A model generated the notes under the pieces. It made no database searches. It was not told the origin of the DNA and worked only from the letters and a program-made list of their open reading frames with translations. DNA of 64,000 nt from JADLHS01 sp049840435 (lineage in GTDB: Bacteria > Verrucomicrobiota > Verrucomicrobiia > Limisphaerales > JADLHS01): the NCBI GenBank assembly GCA_049840435.1, contig JASGKY010000044.1:124001-188000 (forward strand), written 5' to 3'. The position numbers and the translations under genes were made by a program. Position 1 is the first letter of the stretch. Every line of letters begins with the position of its first letter. Shown piece by piece: positions 8,716 to 17,025 of this stretch.

Positions 8716-9494
8716 TGAGCGAAACGGCCACCATTTCCACCCAGCCGCCCGCATTTGAAATGCGCGGGCTCGCCGTCGCCGCGATGAAGAATCCCAACGT
8801 CACTGTGGCCAAAGACGTGAATTGGACGGTGCAGTCGGGCGAGTTCTGGGTCGTTGGTGCACCGCAACATTCGGGCAAGAGCGATTTTCTGATGACGGTC
8901 GGTGGACTCATGTCACCAGCGGATGGTGAACTGTTCTTTTTAGGCGAAGCGATGCCGATTTTCGAGGAAGCCCGCATGCCTCATCGGTTGAAGCTGGGTT
9001 TCGTGTTCGACGGCGGACAACTGCTGGGCTCGCTGACAGTGGCGGAAAACATCGCGCTGCCATTACGATATCACTCCCGGCTAGGAGCGGCGGAGATCGA
9101 GGCGCGCGTCCAGGCACTGCTGGAGCTGACTGAACTGACGCCGTGGGCCAATCTCACGCCAGTGAACGTGGCACGCAGTTGGCAACAGCGGGCTGGCCTG
9201 GCGCGGGCGTTGGCGCTGGCGCCGGAAGTGTTGTTGCTCGACAGTCCGCTGACCGGGCTGGATGTGCGGCACACAAGCTGGTGGCTGCAATTGTTGGGTG
9301 AACTTTCGCGCGGGCATCGCATCCTGGATAACAAGCCGCTAATCATCGTAGCGACGGCGGATGATTTACGACCGTGGCGGCGGCAGGCGAATCGCGTGGC
9401 GTGTCTGAGCAAACGCCAGCTTTTGGTGCTGGGGGATTGGAACGCGGCTGACGCCAGCAACGAAGCCGCGATGAAAGACTTGTTGCGGGAATGA
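8715..9494 (+). CDS. MlaF-like ABC ATPase with degenerate catalytic motifs
   Basis: By position and fold this is the ATPase partner of MlaE. The 259-residue product keeps Walker A (G48-S56, GAPQHSGKS) and the Walker B aspartate (D176) plus D-loop ('GLD'). However, the catalytic glutamate position is Ser177 ('LLLDSPLTGLD'), the signature LSGGQ is replaced by VARSW (152-156), and the H-loop histidine is Ala215 ('IIVATADDL'). These are direct readings of the codons. ATP binding may persist while hydrolysis looks compromised. Either the lineage uses a non-canonical ATPase or another subunit supplies activity. The frame is intact and it is coupled to mlaE. Confidence 0.85.
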   Translation: MSETATISTQPPAFEMRGLAVAAMKNPNVTVAKDVNWTVQSGEFWVVGAPQHSGKSDFLMTVGGLMSPADGELFFLGEAMPIFEEARMPHRLKLGFVFDGGQLLGSLTVAENIALPLRYHSRLGAAEIEARVQALLELTELTPWANLTPVNVARSWQQRAGLARALALAPEVLLLDSPLTGLDVRHTSWWLQLLGELSRGHRILDNKPLIIVATADDLRPWRRQANRVACLSKRQLLVLGDWNAADASNEAAMKDLLRE

Positions 9495-9553
9495 GATTGT
9501 CCCCGACCCGCGAATTTGAAACTGTGAGCCCAGTTTAACGAAACGAGAACCAC

Positions 9554-10711
9554 ATGGCACTGCAAGATCTGACTCCGCAATTGCGCACGCGGTTGAATCG
9601 CATGGAGCGCGCGGTGGGCGTGTTTGTGCTCGTGGCCGCGGTGCTGTTGCTGGTGGGGTTTGGGTATTTTTTGAGGAACACCGCCCAGCGCAAAGGTTGG
9701 TTTACCCCGAAGTTCAAGTATCAGACTTCGCTCAATAACGCGGCAGGATTAAAGGAAGGCGACGCCGTGCGTTTGATGGGGTTTCCCGCGGGTAAAATTC
9801 TAAAAATCGAACCCAACGATCCCACTGATTATTATGGCGTGACGGTCACGTTTGAAGTGATGCAGCCGCATTACGGCTACATCTGGGACGATTCGCGGGT
9901 GAAGGTTGGCGCGGATTTGCTGGGGAATCGTTTCCTGGAAATCACCAAAGGCAAATTCGGTGTTCCCACGATCCGGGAAACCACGAATCGGATGGCGACG
10001 GCCATGTTGCAATGGAAATTAATCCGGACCGAACGAAAATTGGTGGAGCAGCAAATCCGGGCGGCAGAGCCGGAATTGGAAAGCGGCAGTCCGGCGACGT
10101 TCAAGTGGAAGGTCAAAGAAACACTTTTGGAAATGGCAGCAACCAATCTGGTGACGTTCTACACGAATCTGAACGAGGTCTATTGGTTTGATCCGGACGA
10201 ATCCCCCGCAGTCAATGAGCGGTTGGAGGAACTCGTGAACAAAGTCGAGGCGGCGTTGCCCGGAATTCTTGATTTGACCAACAAAGTAAGTGCTGTGCTC
10301 GGCAACAGCGCGGCGCTGGCTTCTAACTTAAATGCCGTTGCACTCAGTGCCCAACCCGCGGTGACCAACTTTGCTGCGCTCGCGGCGGAGTTGCGCGGGC
10401 CGGGGGCGTTGGGCGAATGGGCTTTGGGGACGAATGGGCAGCAAAGTCTGGATGCCGTGCTGGGTAATGCGAATCTGCTGCTGGCGCACAGTGACACGAA
10501 TCTGATCGCGTTGATGGAAAGCTTCGGGGAGACCTTGGAGAATCTGGCTGGCATCACGAGCAACCTGAACGCGCAGGTGCAGGCGAACACCAACATGCTA
10601 AGTTCAATTTCTCAGGCGGTGGTGAACACCGATGACTTGATCCAAGGCTTGAAGCGCCATTGGTTGCTTAAATCAGCCTTCAAGAAAAAGCCGGCGGCGA
10701 CTGGGAAATAA
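9554..10711 (+). CDS. mlaD: MlaD-like MCE family protein
   Basis: MCE proteins form hexameric rings that carry lipids across the periplasm. The 385-residue product has an N-terminal membrane anchor at about residues 15-37, then an MCE domain at about 50-130 ('LNNAAGLKEGDAVRLMGFPAG' in part, 'VGADLLGNRFLEIT'). A long C-terminal region follows with Leu/Ala/Asn-rich helices ('ASNLNAVALSAQPAVTNFAA'), resembling the helical needle of longer MCE proteins. It follows the mlaF-like gene by 59 bases. No MlaB or MlaC homologue is seen here. Confidence 0.87.
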   Translation: MALQDLTPQLRTRLNRMERAVGVFVLVAAVLLLVGFGYFLRNTAQRKGWFTPKFKYQTSLNNAAGLKEGDAVRLMGFPAGKILKIEPNDPTDYYGVTVTFEVMQPHYGYIWDDSRVKVGADLLGNRFLEITKGKFGVPTIRETTNRMATAMLQWKLIRTERKLVEQQIRAAEPELESGSPATFKWKVKETLLEMAATNLVTFYTNLNEVYWFDPDESPAVNERLEELVNKVEAALPGILDLTNKVSAVLGNSAALASNLNAVALSAQPAVTNFAALAAELRGPGALGEWALGTNGQQSLDAVLGNANLLLAHSDTNLIALMESFGETLENLAGITSNLNAQVQANTNMLSSISQAVVNTDDLIQGLKRHWLLKSAFKKKPAATGK

Positions 10712-10773
10712 TTTCCCTTCAGTCGCGGCAACGATTTCCCCGCACAGACGTGAGCTTCACACGCCCGCACAAG

Positions 10774-10944
10774 TCAGAGTTGCACCAGCAAGAAGATCAG
10801 ACCGCCGATGCACAGGGCGAAAAATCCCACCACGACCCCGTCCACGAGGCCAAAATGGGACTGCGCCGAGTGATTGGCGGGCAGCAGCGACGGTTTCACG
10901 TATTCGCCGCTCTTCCGGCTGACTTTGAATGCCAATGTAGCCAT
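10774..10944 (-). CDS. small membrane protein (56 aa)
   Basis: A short protein with a charged N-terminal half and one C-terminal membrane helix ('VVVGFFALCIGGLIFLLVQL'). An AGGAGG ribosome site lies immediately before the ATG at 10944, with a spacer of one base; a TTG three codons in would have normal spacing, so the exact start is open. It is opposite in strand to mlaD and ends 62 bases after it. No family is recognised. The strong ribosome site and clean tail anchor support a real gene. Confidence 0.5.
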   Translation of the reverse strand: MATLAFKVSRKSGEYVKPSLLPANHSAQSHFGLVDGVVVGFFALCIGGLIFLLVQL

Positions 10945-11117
10945 GCCTCCTGTTAAGCACAGCGCGGGCCAGCCAGCCCGCCGAGCAGTTGGGGATACTG
11001 GTCGCAGGAACAAGGCGAAGTTTTGGAAAGGCAGTCCCGAGAATTGACACTTCTGAGGCGGTTCGAACTTTGACGGGTAGTGCTTGCGTGTTGTCGTCCT
11101 GCCCGCAAAAATCCGGG

Positions 11118-11741
11118 ATGCAAGCAGATGGCCCTCTGAAAAAGCTGCTCCGGAGTCTGAACGCCGTGCGGCGCGGCGCGGTGAATACTCTCTGGCGCGC
11201 CGAGGCGCACTGGCGTGGGCTGGAACTGGGCCAAGGCGTGATTCTCAATGGGCGACCCTACTTTCAACGTGTCCCTGGGTCGCGGATTGTTTTAGGGGAA
11301 CGCGTCTGTTTGAATACTTCGCTGCGCAGCAATCCCATCGGTTGTTCCCGACCGGTTTCATTGGTGACCATGCGGGCCGGGGCGGAGATTATTTTAGGCA
11401 AACACGTGGGACTTAGCAGCACGGCTATTTGTGCCGCCGTGCGAGTGGAGATCGGTGAGGGAACATTTGTCGGCGCGGACTCCTACATTTTTGACAATGA
11501 CTTTCATTCGCCCGTTGGAGAATGGCGCTGGGGGCCGCCAGCGCAGGATAACCCCAAGCCTGTGATCATCGGGCGCGGTGTTTTCATCGGGGCGCGGGCC
11601 ACGATTCTCAAAGGCGTGACCATTGGCGACCGGGCGATTGTTGGGGCTGGCGCAGTTGTGACCAAAGACGTTCCGGCCCGCCACATCGCGGTGGGCAATC
11701 CGGCGCGTGTGTTTCCCAATCCGCAACTGGCGTCTGCCTGA
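11118..11741 (+). CDS. left-handed beta-helix (hexapeptide) acyltransferase
   Basis: A 207-residue protein with hexapeptide repeats typical of the WbbJ/maltose O-acetyltransferase family: 'IILGKHVGLSSTAI', 'VEIGEGTFVGADSYI', 'VIIGRGVFIGARATILKGV', 'TIGDRAIVGAGAVVTKDVP' and the terminal 'HIAVGNPARVF'. Such enzymes acetylate sugars in surface polysaccharides using acetyl-CoA. The segment 'FDNDFHSP' carries the loop histidine typical of the active site. The ATG at 11118 is chosen over an upstream in-frame ATG because the earlier residues look non-coding. A glycosyltransferase follows after 8 bases. Confidence 0.8.
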   Translation: MQADGPLKKLLRSLNAVRRGAVNTLWRAEAHWRGLELGQGVILNGRPYFQRVPGSRIVLGERVCLNTSLRSNPIGCSRPVSLVTMRAGAEIILGKHVGLSSTAICAAVRVEIGEGTFVGADSYIFDNDFHSPVGEWRWGPPAQDNPKPVIIGRGVFIGARATILKGVTIGDRAIVGAGAVVTKDVPARHIAVGNPARVFPNPQLASA

Positions 11742-11749
11742 TCTTCGCC

Positions 11750-12928
11750 ATGGCTGCAAAACCTTTGACCGTCGCGTGGATTTCAGATTTCCCGATTGAG
11801 TGGTTGCTGGAGATTCCTGAAGCGCTCCGCCACCTGCCCCGCCGGCATCCGGCTACTTGGGCGATGGTGTTGCTGGCCGAGTTGCAAAAGAACCCCGCCG
11901 TGCGCGTGCATGTCCTTCTGTTGCGTGGGCGAATTGCACACGACATTACGTTCGAACAGAACGGCGTTACATTTCACGTGCTCAAGGCGAATCCCAAGTT
12001 GCGCCTCGCGTCTTTTTTCTGGCTCGACACGTTAAAAATCCGCCGGGCCTGCCAGCAGATTCAGCCCGACGTCGTCCATGCCTGGGGCAGCGAGAAGGGC
12101 GCGCCGCTCATCGCCCATCGGATGCGGTATCCGTATGTGATGACCATTCAAGGCTTGTTCGCGTGGTACAAGGAGCGGATGAAGCTGCCGCCGTATGATC
12201 GCTTCGTAGAAATCATCGAACGCCTGAGTCTGGGCCGCGCGCCGGTGGTGACGACTGAATCGACCTTCGCTGTAAAATTTCTGCGGGACAAGTATCCCGC
12301 CTTGAAAATTCATCAGGCCGAACACGCGCCGAACCAGGCGTTCCATCAACTCCAGCGGCGGCCTCAAGCTCGGCCGGTGCGGTTCATCGCCGTGGGCGGG
12401 CTGGGGCAGCGCAAAGGCACGGACCTCATTCTGACCGCGCTCGAACAACTGCGGGACGAGTTGGATTTCACGATGACCTTCATCACGAATCCAAACACCG
12501 CTTACGTGGCGTCATTGCAGTCACAGGTGTCCGCCGCCACGTGGCAACGCATCGAGTTCAAGTATCACCTGTTGCCGCCGGACGTGGCGAAGGAACTTGA
12601 AACGGCCACGCTGCTCCTGATGCCAACGCGCGCGGACACCAGCCCCAACGCGGTCAAAGAAGCCGTGGTAGCCGGCCTCCCGGTGGTGGCGGCGGAGATC
12701 GGTGGCATCCCGGATTATGTCGTGCCAGGCCAGAATGGCCTGTTGTTTCCAGTCGGGGATCGGGACGCTTTCGTGCAGGCCTTGCGGACGGCTTGCCAGC
12801 ATCCGCTGTTCAGCCGGGGCGAAGTGGCAGCCGCCACGCTGGCCGCTGAGCGCGAGTATCTTTCCCCGGCGCTGATGGCGAAGAAATTTCTCGCCGCCTA
12901 CGAAGCGGCAGTTGCGACAGGGCGCTGA
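11750..12928 (+). CDS. glycosyltransferase family 4 protein
   Basis: A 392-residue GT-B fold enzyme, probably extending a surface polysaccharide from a nucleotide sugar. The N-terminal domain includes 'QPDVVHAWGSEKGAPLIAH'. The C-terminal donor domain includes 'FIAVGGLGQRKGTDLIL' and 'PTRADTSPNAVKEAVVAGLP' followed by 'VVAAEIGGIPDYV', the usual EX7E-like region of GT4. It lies 8 bases after the acyltransferase gene in the same direction. Sugar specificity cannot be read. Confidence 0.85.
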   Translation: MAAKPLTVAWISDFPIEWLLEIPEALRHLPRRHPATWAMVLLAELQKNPAVRVHVLLLRGRIAHDITFEQNGVTFHVLKANPKLRLASFFWLDTLKIRRACQQIQPDVVHAWGSEKGAPLIAHRMRYPYVMTIQGLFAWYKERMKLPPYDRFVEIIERLSLGRAPVVTTESTFAVKFLRDKYPALKIHQAEHAPNQAFHQLQRRPQARPVRFIAVGGLGQRKGTDLILTALEQLRDELDFTMTFITNPNTAYVASLQSQVSAATWQRIEFKYHLLPPDVAKELETATLLLMPTRADTSPNAVKEAVVAGLPVVAAEIGGIPDYVVPGQNGLLFPVGDRDAFVQALRTACQHPLFSRGEVAAATLAAEREYLSPALMAKKFLAAYEAAVATGR

Positions 12929-12934
12929 TTCAAG

Positions 12935-13160
12935 GTTGCAGGGCAAGTCGCCTGGTGCGTTGCGGGTTGGCGCGGAACATTGGTTAGGGAGAGTTCGCCG
13001 ACAGCATGAGTGGGTAGGGTGTGACATCGGTAAAATTGATATAAGTCGTGTCGTTTGCGTTGAGCCATGGGAGAACGAAACTGCGCCTTGATGGCGAACG
13101 CCCAGCGCTTTGAGCCATCCGGCTGCAACTTGCGCAATGGTCGGTCGCGTGTTGATGAAC
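12935..13160 (-). pseudogene. decayed fragment of a PQQ-repeat beta-propeller gene
   Basis: On the minus strand two frames carry pieces of a protein like the intact propeller at 17026-18177: 'PDGSKRWAFAI' (compare 'PDGSQRWVFAT') and, in another frame, 'SANSP*PMFRANPQRTRR' (compare 'LANSPWPMFRANPQRTGR') with an in-frame stop where Trp should be. At DNA level the stretch around 12955-12980 is nearly identical to about 17048-17072. The fragment lacks the body of the gene. Confidence 0.6.
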
Positions 13161-13309
13161 TTATAATCTACAAGACTGGCGCTGTTCGATAACCCCTCAA
13201 TCGCAAACTTAGACGTAATCACTCCCCATGCAGTCATTACCAGCAGGGTCGATTTGATCCGCAGCCTGACAGATCTCTCAGCCTGCAGATATTTTACCGC
13301 GCGTCATGC

Positions 13310-14098
13310 TCAGAACGATTTAGTTTGTCGAACGCCAACGGCAAATAGGGATGTGCCAGTGGTTAGCAATCCCTTCAAGGCGCGGTGTTCTTCCCAACGA
13401 TAAAGCAGGCGCATGAGCACCGGCGCCGGCCAGGTTGGGAGGCGCAGGTAATCAGCATACTCTTTAGGTTGGGGGGCGGCGTCTTGCTTTGAGCGCATGC
13501 GTTTAAGCACCGGAACCATCCAGCTGCCCCACCAAAAGACTTTCTGGAGTGCGAAGCCAGTGTTTTCAAACGCAGCCTGTAAAGTCGCGGGGACGTAACG
13601 CTTGCGATGTCCTTGGATGGCATCGAATTCTGTAAAAAGTTCTGGCAAGGCCGGGACACTGACCACAATCAAGCCACCGCTGCGGACGAGTGAGGATACC
13701 TGGCGTATTGCGCCTTGGTCGTCGTCCAGATGTTCAATCACATCCAGCAGGAGCGCTGCATCGTAGGCCCCCAAGGCCGTTTGCGGAAGTGGTTGATTCA
13801 AGTCACACTCATAAATTTGCCGATGCGGGTGATCAATCAGTTCCAAAATCTGACGAGAAATATCTAACCCTTGGGCTTGGTAACCGCATTTTTCCAAATG
13901 ATCCAGATTGATGCCCCATCCACAGCCCACATCAGCAATTTTTGCCGGTGGCAGGATTTGGTGGGTTTTCAAAACCTTTAATGCCAGTTTTGCGCGGGCG
14001 GTCCACCATGGATGCTTTCGGACGACGCCGAGTGTTTTCACCAATGTCTGTTCCGGCATGAAATCGTCCGCCGGCCCTTTCGACCAGGTCGTAATCAT
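13310..14098 (-). CDS. class I SAM-dependent methyltransferase
   Basis: A 262-residue methyltransferase with the glycine-rich SAM motif 'IADVGCGWGINLDHLEKCGY', the acidic 'QGLDIS', and post-motif 'YDAALLLDVIEHLDDDQGA' plus 'RSGGLIVVSVPALPELF', matching UbiG/Methyltransf_23-like enzymes that act on sugars or lipid-linked intermediates. The ATG at 14098 overlaps the stop of the upstream GT2 gene in an ATGA arrangement, so the pair is translationally coupled. This suggests action on the same glycolipid. Confidence 0.85.
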   Translation of the reverse strand: MITTWSKGPADDFMPEQTLVKTLGVVRKHPWWTARAKLALKVLKTHQILPPAKIADVGCGWGINLDHLEKCGYQAQGLDISRQILELIDHPHRQIYECDLNQPLPQTALGAYDAALLLDVIEHLDDDQGAIRQVSSLVRSGGLIVVSVPALPELFTEFDAIQGHRKRYVPATLQAAFENTGFALQKVFWWGSWMVPVLKRMRSKQDAAPQPKEYADYLRLPTWPAPVLMRLLYRWEEHRALKGLLTTGTSLFAVGVRQTKSF

Positions 14099-15096
14099 GG
14101 CTGGTTTATGCGCAGTGGTTGGTTGGCAGGCGAGAACAGCCCGAAGGTTTTTTGGACAATCCATCGGGGGCGATGTTTGACTTCCGTGTAGATGCGACCT
14201 ACATACTCGCCAAGGCAGCCGAGCAATAAGAATTGCATGCCGCTCAAAAATAGTAATCCGATGGCGATGGCAGCCCACCCAGGAAGCTCGCTAGCCTTGT
14301 GTCCCATGAACTCAAAGTTCGCAAGCCGCCAGGCCAAAATAAAGCTGCCCAACAGAATGGAAACAAACAGGGCTAAAAAACCGAAATACAAAGAGAGTCG
14401 TAAGGGAAAAGTGGAAAAGGAAAAAATTCCATCCCCCGCCAATTTCAAAAGCTTTTTGAAAGAGTATTTCGTTTCTCCGGCTTGGCGGGCCTCGCGTGCG
14501 TATTCAATACCGGTCTGGCGAAAGCCAGACCAGGCGCGCAAACCACGTAGGAAGACGTTGCGCTCCGGTAGTTGACACAGGACGTTGACCACCGGACGCT
14601 TCATCAGGCAAAAATCCCCGGAATCCAACGGAATATCGATTTCAGCGATCAATTTTAAAATACGATAAAAGGCTGCGTACGCGGAGCGCTTAAAAATGTT
14701 TTCCTTGCGCTTGCGGCGGATGGCGAAGACTACATCGTAGCCTGCTTGCAACTTCTGGAACGCATCAAAAAAAATCTCCGGTGGATCTTGCAAGTCGGCA
14801 TCAATGATTCCCACTGCTTCGCCTGTTGCGTTGGCCAAACCGGCAGAAACGGCGGCTTGATGGCCAAAGTTGCGGGAAAACACCACCACTTTGAAGCGGG
14901 CATCTTCCCGGTTCATCATTTCTAGCAAATGCGCCGTTCGATCAACTGAGCCGTCGTCCACCAATATCACTTCCCAAGTAACGCCCAGTTTGGGGAGACA
15001 TTCCAAGAGGCGATCTTTTAGTTTTGGCAGAACCGCTTCCTCATTGTAGCAAGGAATAACTAGGCTGAAATCGATTGTGGCGGCGGCTGGTTGCAT
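14095..15096 (-). CDS. polyprenyl-phosphate glycosyltransferase, GT2 (DPM1/GtrB type)
   Basis: This enzyme type moves a sugar from a nucleotide donor to undecaprenyl phosphate at the cytoplasmic face. The 333-residue product has 'SLVIPCYNEEAVLPKL', 'EVILVDDGSVDRT', 'VVVFSRNFGHQAAVSAGL' and 'GIIDADLQDPPEI' (DXD-type site), then 'KRKENIFKR', and two C-terminal membrane helices around residues 235-305, the standard GtrB layout. It starts 10 bases after the upstream membrane protein and overlaps the methyltransferase gene by 4 bases. The three form one operon. Confidence 0.9.
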   Translation of the reverse strand: MQPAAATIDFSLVIPCYNEEAVLPKLKDRLLECLPKLGVTWEVILVDDGSVDRTAHLLEMMNREDARFKVVVFSRNFGHQAAVSAGLANATGEAVGIIDADLQDPPEIFFDAFQKLQAGYDVVFAIRRKRKENIFKRSAYAAFYRILKLIAEIDIPLDSGDFCLMKRPVVNVLCQLPERNVFLRGLRAWSGFRQTGIEYAREARQAGETKYSFKKLLKLAGDGIFSFSTFPLRLSLYFGFLALFVSILLGSFILAWRLANFEFMGHKASELPGWAAIAIGLLFLSGMQFLLLGCLGEYVGRIYTEVKHRPRWIVQKTFGLFSPANQPLRINQP

Positions 15097-15106
15097 GATT
15101 CGGTTT

Positions 15107-16693
15107 TTATGGAGCAACTGTTTGTCTCTCTGGTGGGATGTGATAGAGATAGAAGTGCCGGTCATTTGCAAAATCGAAATGTTTGTCGTGCTTGGACCTT
15201 CGTGCAATTCGTTGCGCGTACCAGCTGAATGTTTTGCGGATAAGCGGATTATCGAGATAGGCTGGTTGTGTGGATACCGCGACTAATGGCCAGCCTCCAC
15301 TTTGCGGTGCGGACGTGAGCAGCAGTGTTTGGGAACGGGAGGGCGTCAGTTCGATTAGATTAGTCATGACCACGATTCGCCGGTCCGCATGGACTGCGAG
15401 GACTCCTGCCTGTGCCGCCATTTCTGCGTCAAAATCAGAAAATAATGCCACTGTATCTGTCCTGTCAGTATGAGCTAAAACAAAGCGGGAAACTTCAATC
15501 TTACTGGCGCTGTAGGCGCGCTGGGCGAAGACAATCGCGAAAGAATGCAAAAGACAAAGCCCGCCCAAACTAACGTAGGCGAAACAACGCTGGCGCGATA
15601 AAGAAACCGTAGGGGGGGGGCGTATCGCACACTGACGTGTAGACAGCATGAGATGCAAAGTAAAAACCAGTCCTGGTAACAGCATGGTAACGGCCATCCA
15701 AGGATGGTGGCCAAAGTAATTTCGCAGCGTGAGTACCCCAGCTACTGCAGTCAAGATTGGAAGCCAGATTTTTATTGAGAGGGGGCTCTGTGTCCGACGT
15801 GCGCTGATGAATGCAACGCCCAAGGTTGCCAGCAAAGGCAGCAATCCCAATGCGTTGGTGAAAGTAATCCGGGCGATTGCTTTGGCCAGGGTCATGCCAA
15901 GACCGTAACCTGAGCTTCCCCACATGTAACTTCCGATAAGTCCGCCGCCTGCTTCTGCGGCCACCGTCGGAGCAGGAATTGTTTGGGAGGCGTGGAGTTT
16001 GTCCCATACAGAAAGTCCCAACACCATCGCGGTGCCCAACCCGGCAACGATTGTATATGTAGCCAAATTGCGGCGCGCTATGCCATGAGAAGCCCAGACG
16101 GTGACAAAGACCATGGCATGTCCGAAGGCGGAGGTCCAGTTTAGCGCTGAATACAACAAAGTCGCACTGATTAACAGTGTCAGTTGTCCGGCGTTCAAGC
16201 GTGGATGACGCATGAGCGGTAGTACCAACGCAGCATAGGGGATAGTGGCATAGAGTGAAATTGCATTGGGATCCCGGTAAGCCGGATAAATCGTGTAGCC
16301 AGGACATAGCACTGCCAATGCGGCCACGATCCAGGCAATCCGCCCGTTCCCGATTAGAGATTTGGTGGCCCCGAAGAGCAGCAGGCTGAAAACTAAGTGA
16401 AAAGCCAGTTGGTCGTGTCCGGTCCAAGAAAAGAGTTGTTCGATCAAGTAGACAGGATAAAGACTCGCGGCGCGATGACCGGCGTACACTTGCGGTGCTT
16501 CTAGCACCTGGAAACCACCCGGGTTGGTGACCATTTTTCCTCCCAACGTAGCCCAGCCGTATTGTTTCCAATTATTAACGGCTGCTTGAGTCCAGGTGGA
16601 ATATTCCGCATGCCCTGCTAATCCAAATAACCCAGTGAGGACAGCCAAGAGCAACAGAATTCCAAGAACTGCTCGGCGAGTTTCGGGTTTCAT
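15107..16693 (-). CDS. polytopic membrane protein, possible GT-C-like glycosyltransferase
   Basis: About 528 residues with roughly ten hydrophobic segments and a soluble C-terminal part. The loop after the first helix and the string 'YPAYRDPNAISLYA' are compatible with GT-C (PMT/ArnT-like) enzymes that use polyprenyl-linked sugars, but no diagnostic DD or DE motif could be placed with confidence. The context favours this: it is the first gene of an operon with a polyprenyl-phosphate GT2 and a methyltransferase. The ATG at 16693 is chosen because the signal-anchor helix follows it directly. Confidence 0.55.
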   Translation of the reverse strand: MKPETRRAVLGILLLLAVLTGLFGLAGHAEYSTWTQAAVNNWKQYGWATLGGKMVTNPGGFQVLEAPQVYAGHRAASLYPVYLIEQLFSWTGHDQLAFHLVFSLLLFGATKSLIGNGRIAWIVAALAVLCPGYTIYPAYRDPNAISLYATIPYAALVLPLMRHPRLNAGQLTLLISATLLYSALNWTSAFGHAMVFVTVWASHGIARRNLATYTIVAGLGTAMVLGLSVWDKLHASQTIPAPTVAAEAGGGLIGSYMWGSSGYGLGMTLAKAIARITFTNALGLLPLLATLGVAFISARRTQSPLSIKIWLPILTAVAGVLTLRNYFGHHPWMAVTMLLPGLVFTLHLMLSTRQCAIRPPPTVSLSRQRCFAYVSLGGLCLLHSFAIVFAQRAYSASKIEVSRFVLAHTDRTDTVALFSDFDAEMAAQAGVLAVHADRRIVVMTNLIELTPSRSQTLLLTSAPQSGGWPLVAVSTQPAYLDNPLIRKTFSWYAQRIARRSKHDKHFDFANDRHFYLYHIPPERQTVAP

Positions 16694-17025
16694 CTGGCAA
16701 ATCGTAATTTGTAACGCCGGGAGGTTAATGTTTCGTTGCAAAAACAATCAAGGTCGCAATCGCTTTTTCACTTCATATTGCAACGGTACAACCCAGTTTC
16801 AGATTTGAATGACGGCTTTTGAAGCCAACTAGCCACCCGTCAATTGGCCGGTCTATGGTTGTAGAGATCTGTGTGCGCATTCAGGACTAGGCGTGGCGAT
16901 GCGCCCCTAACGTTGGCAGATTTGCTTGCTCAAATAAGGGGAGGCAAAATGCCTATGCTTTGTCAGGGCGACGACGAAGGCCAGAAGCAGTTGCCGAGTC
17001 GATGCGTAGAGGCCGGCTCACTGTA
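16694..17025. other. gene-free spacer
   Basis: About 330 bases between two minus-strand genes. I see no credible coding frame, RNA structure or clear terminator. It should hold the promoter of the 15107-16693 operon, but no strong -35/-10 pair stands out. Confidence 0.4.

Noticed and set aside
12521..13237. Open frame antisense to the end of the GT4 gene running into the propeller fragment
   Set aside because: Most of it is the complement of the GT4 gene; only the PQQ-like fragments beyond 12929 are meaningful.
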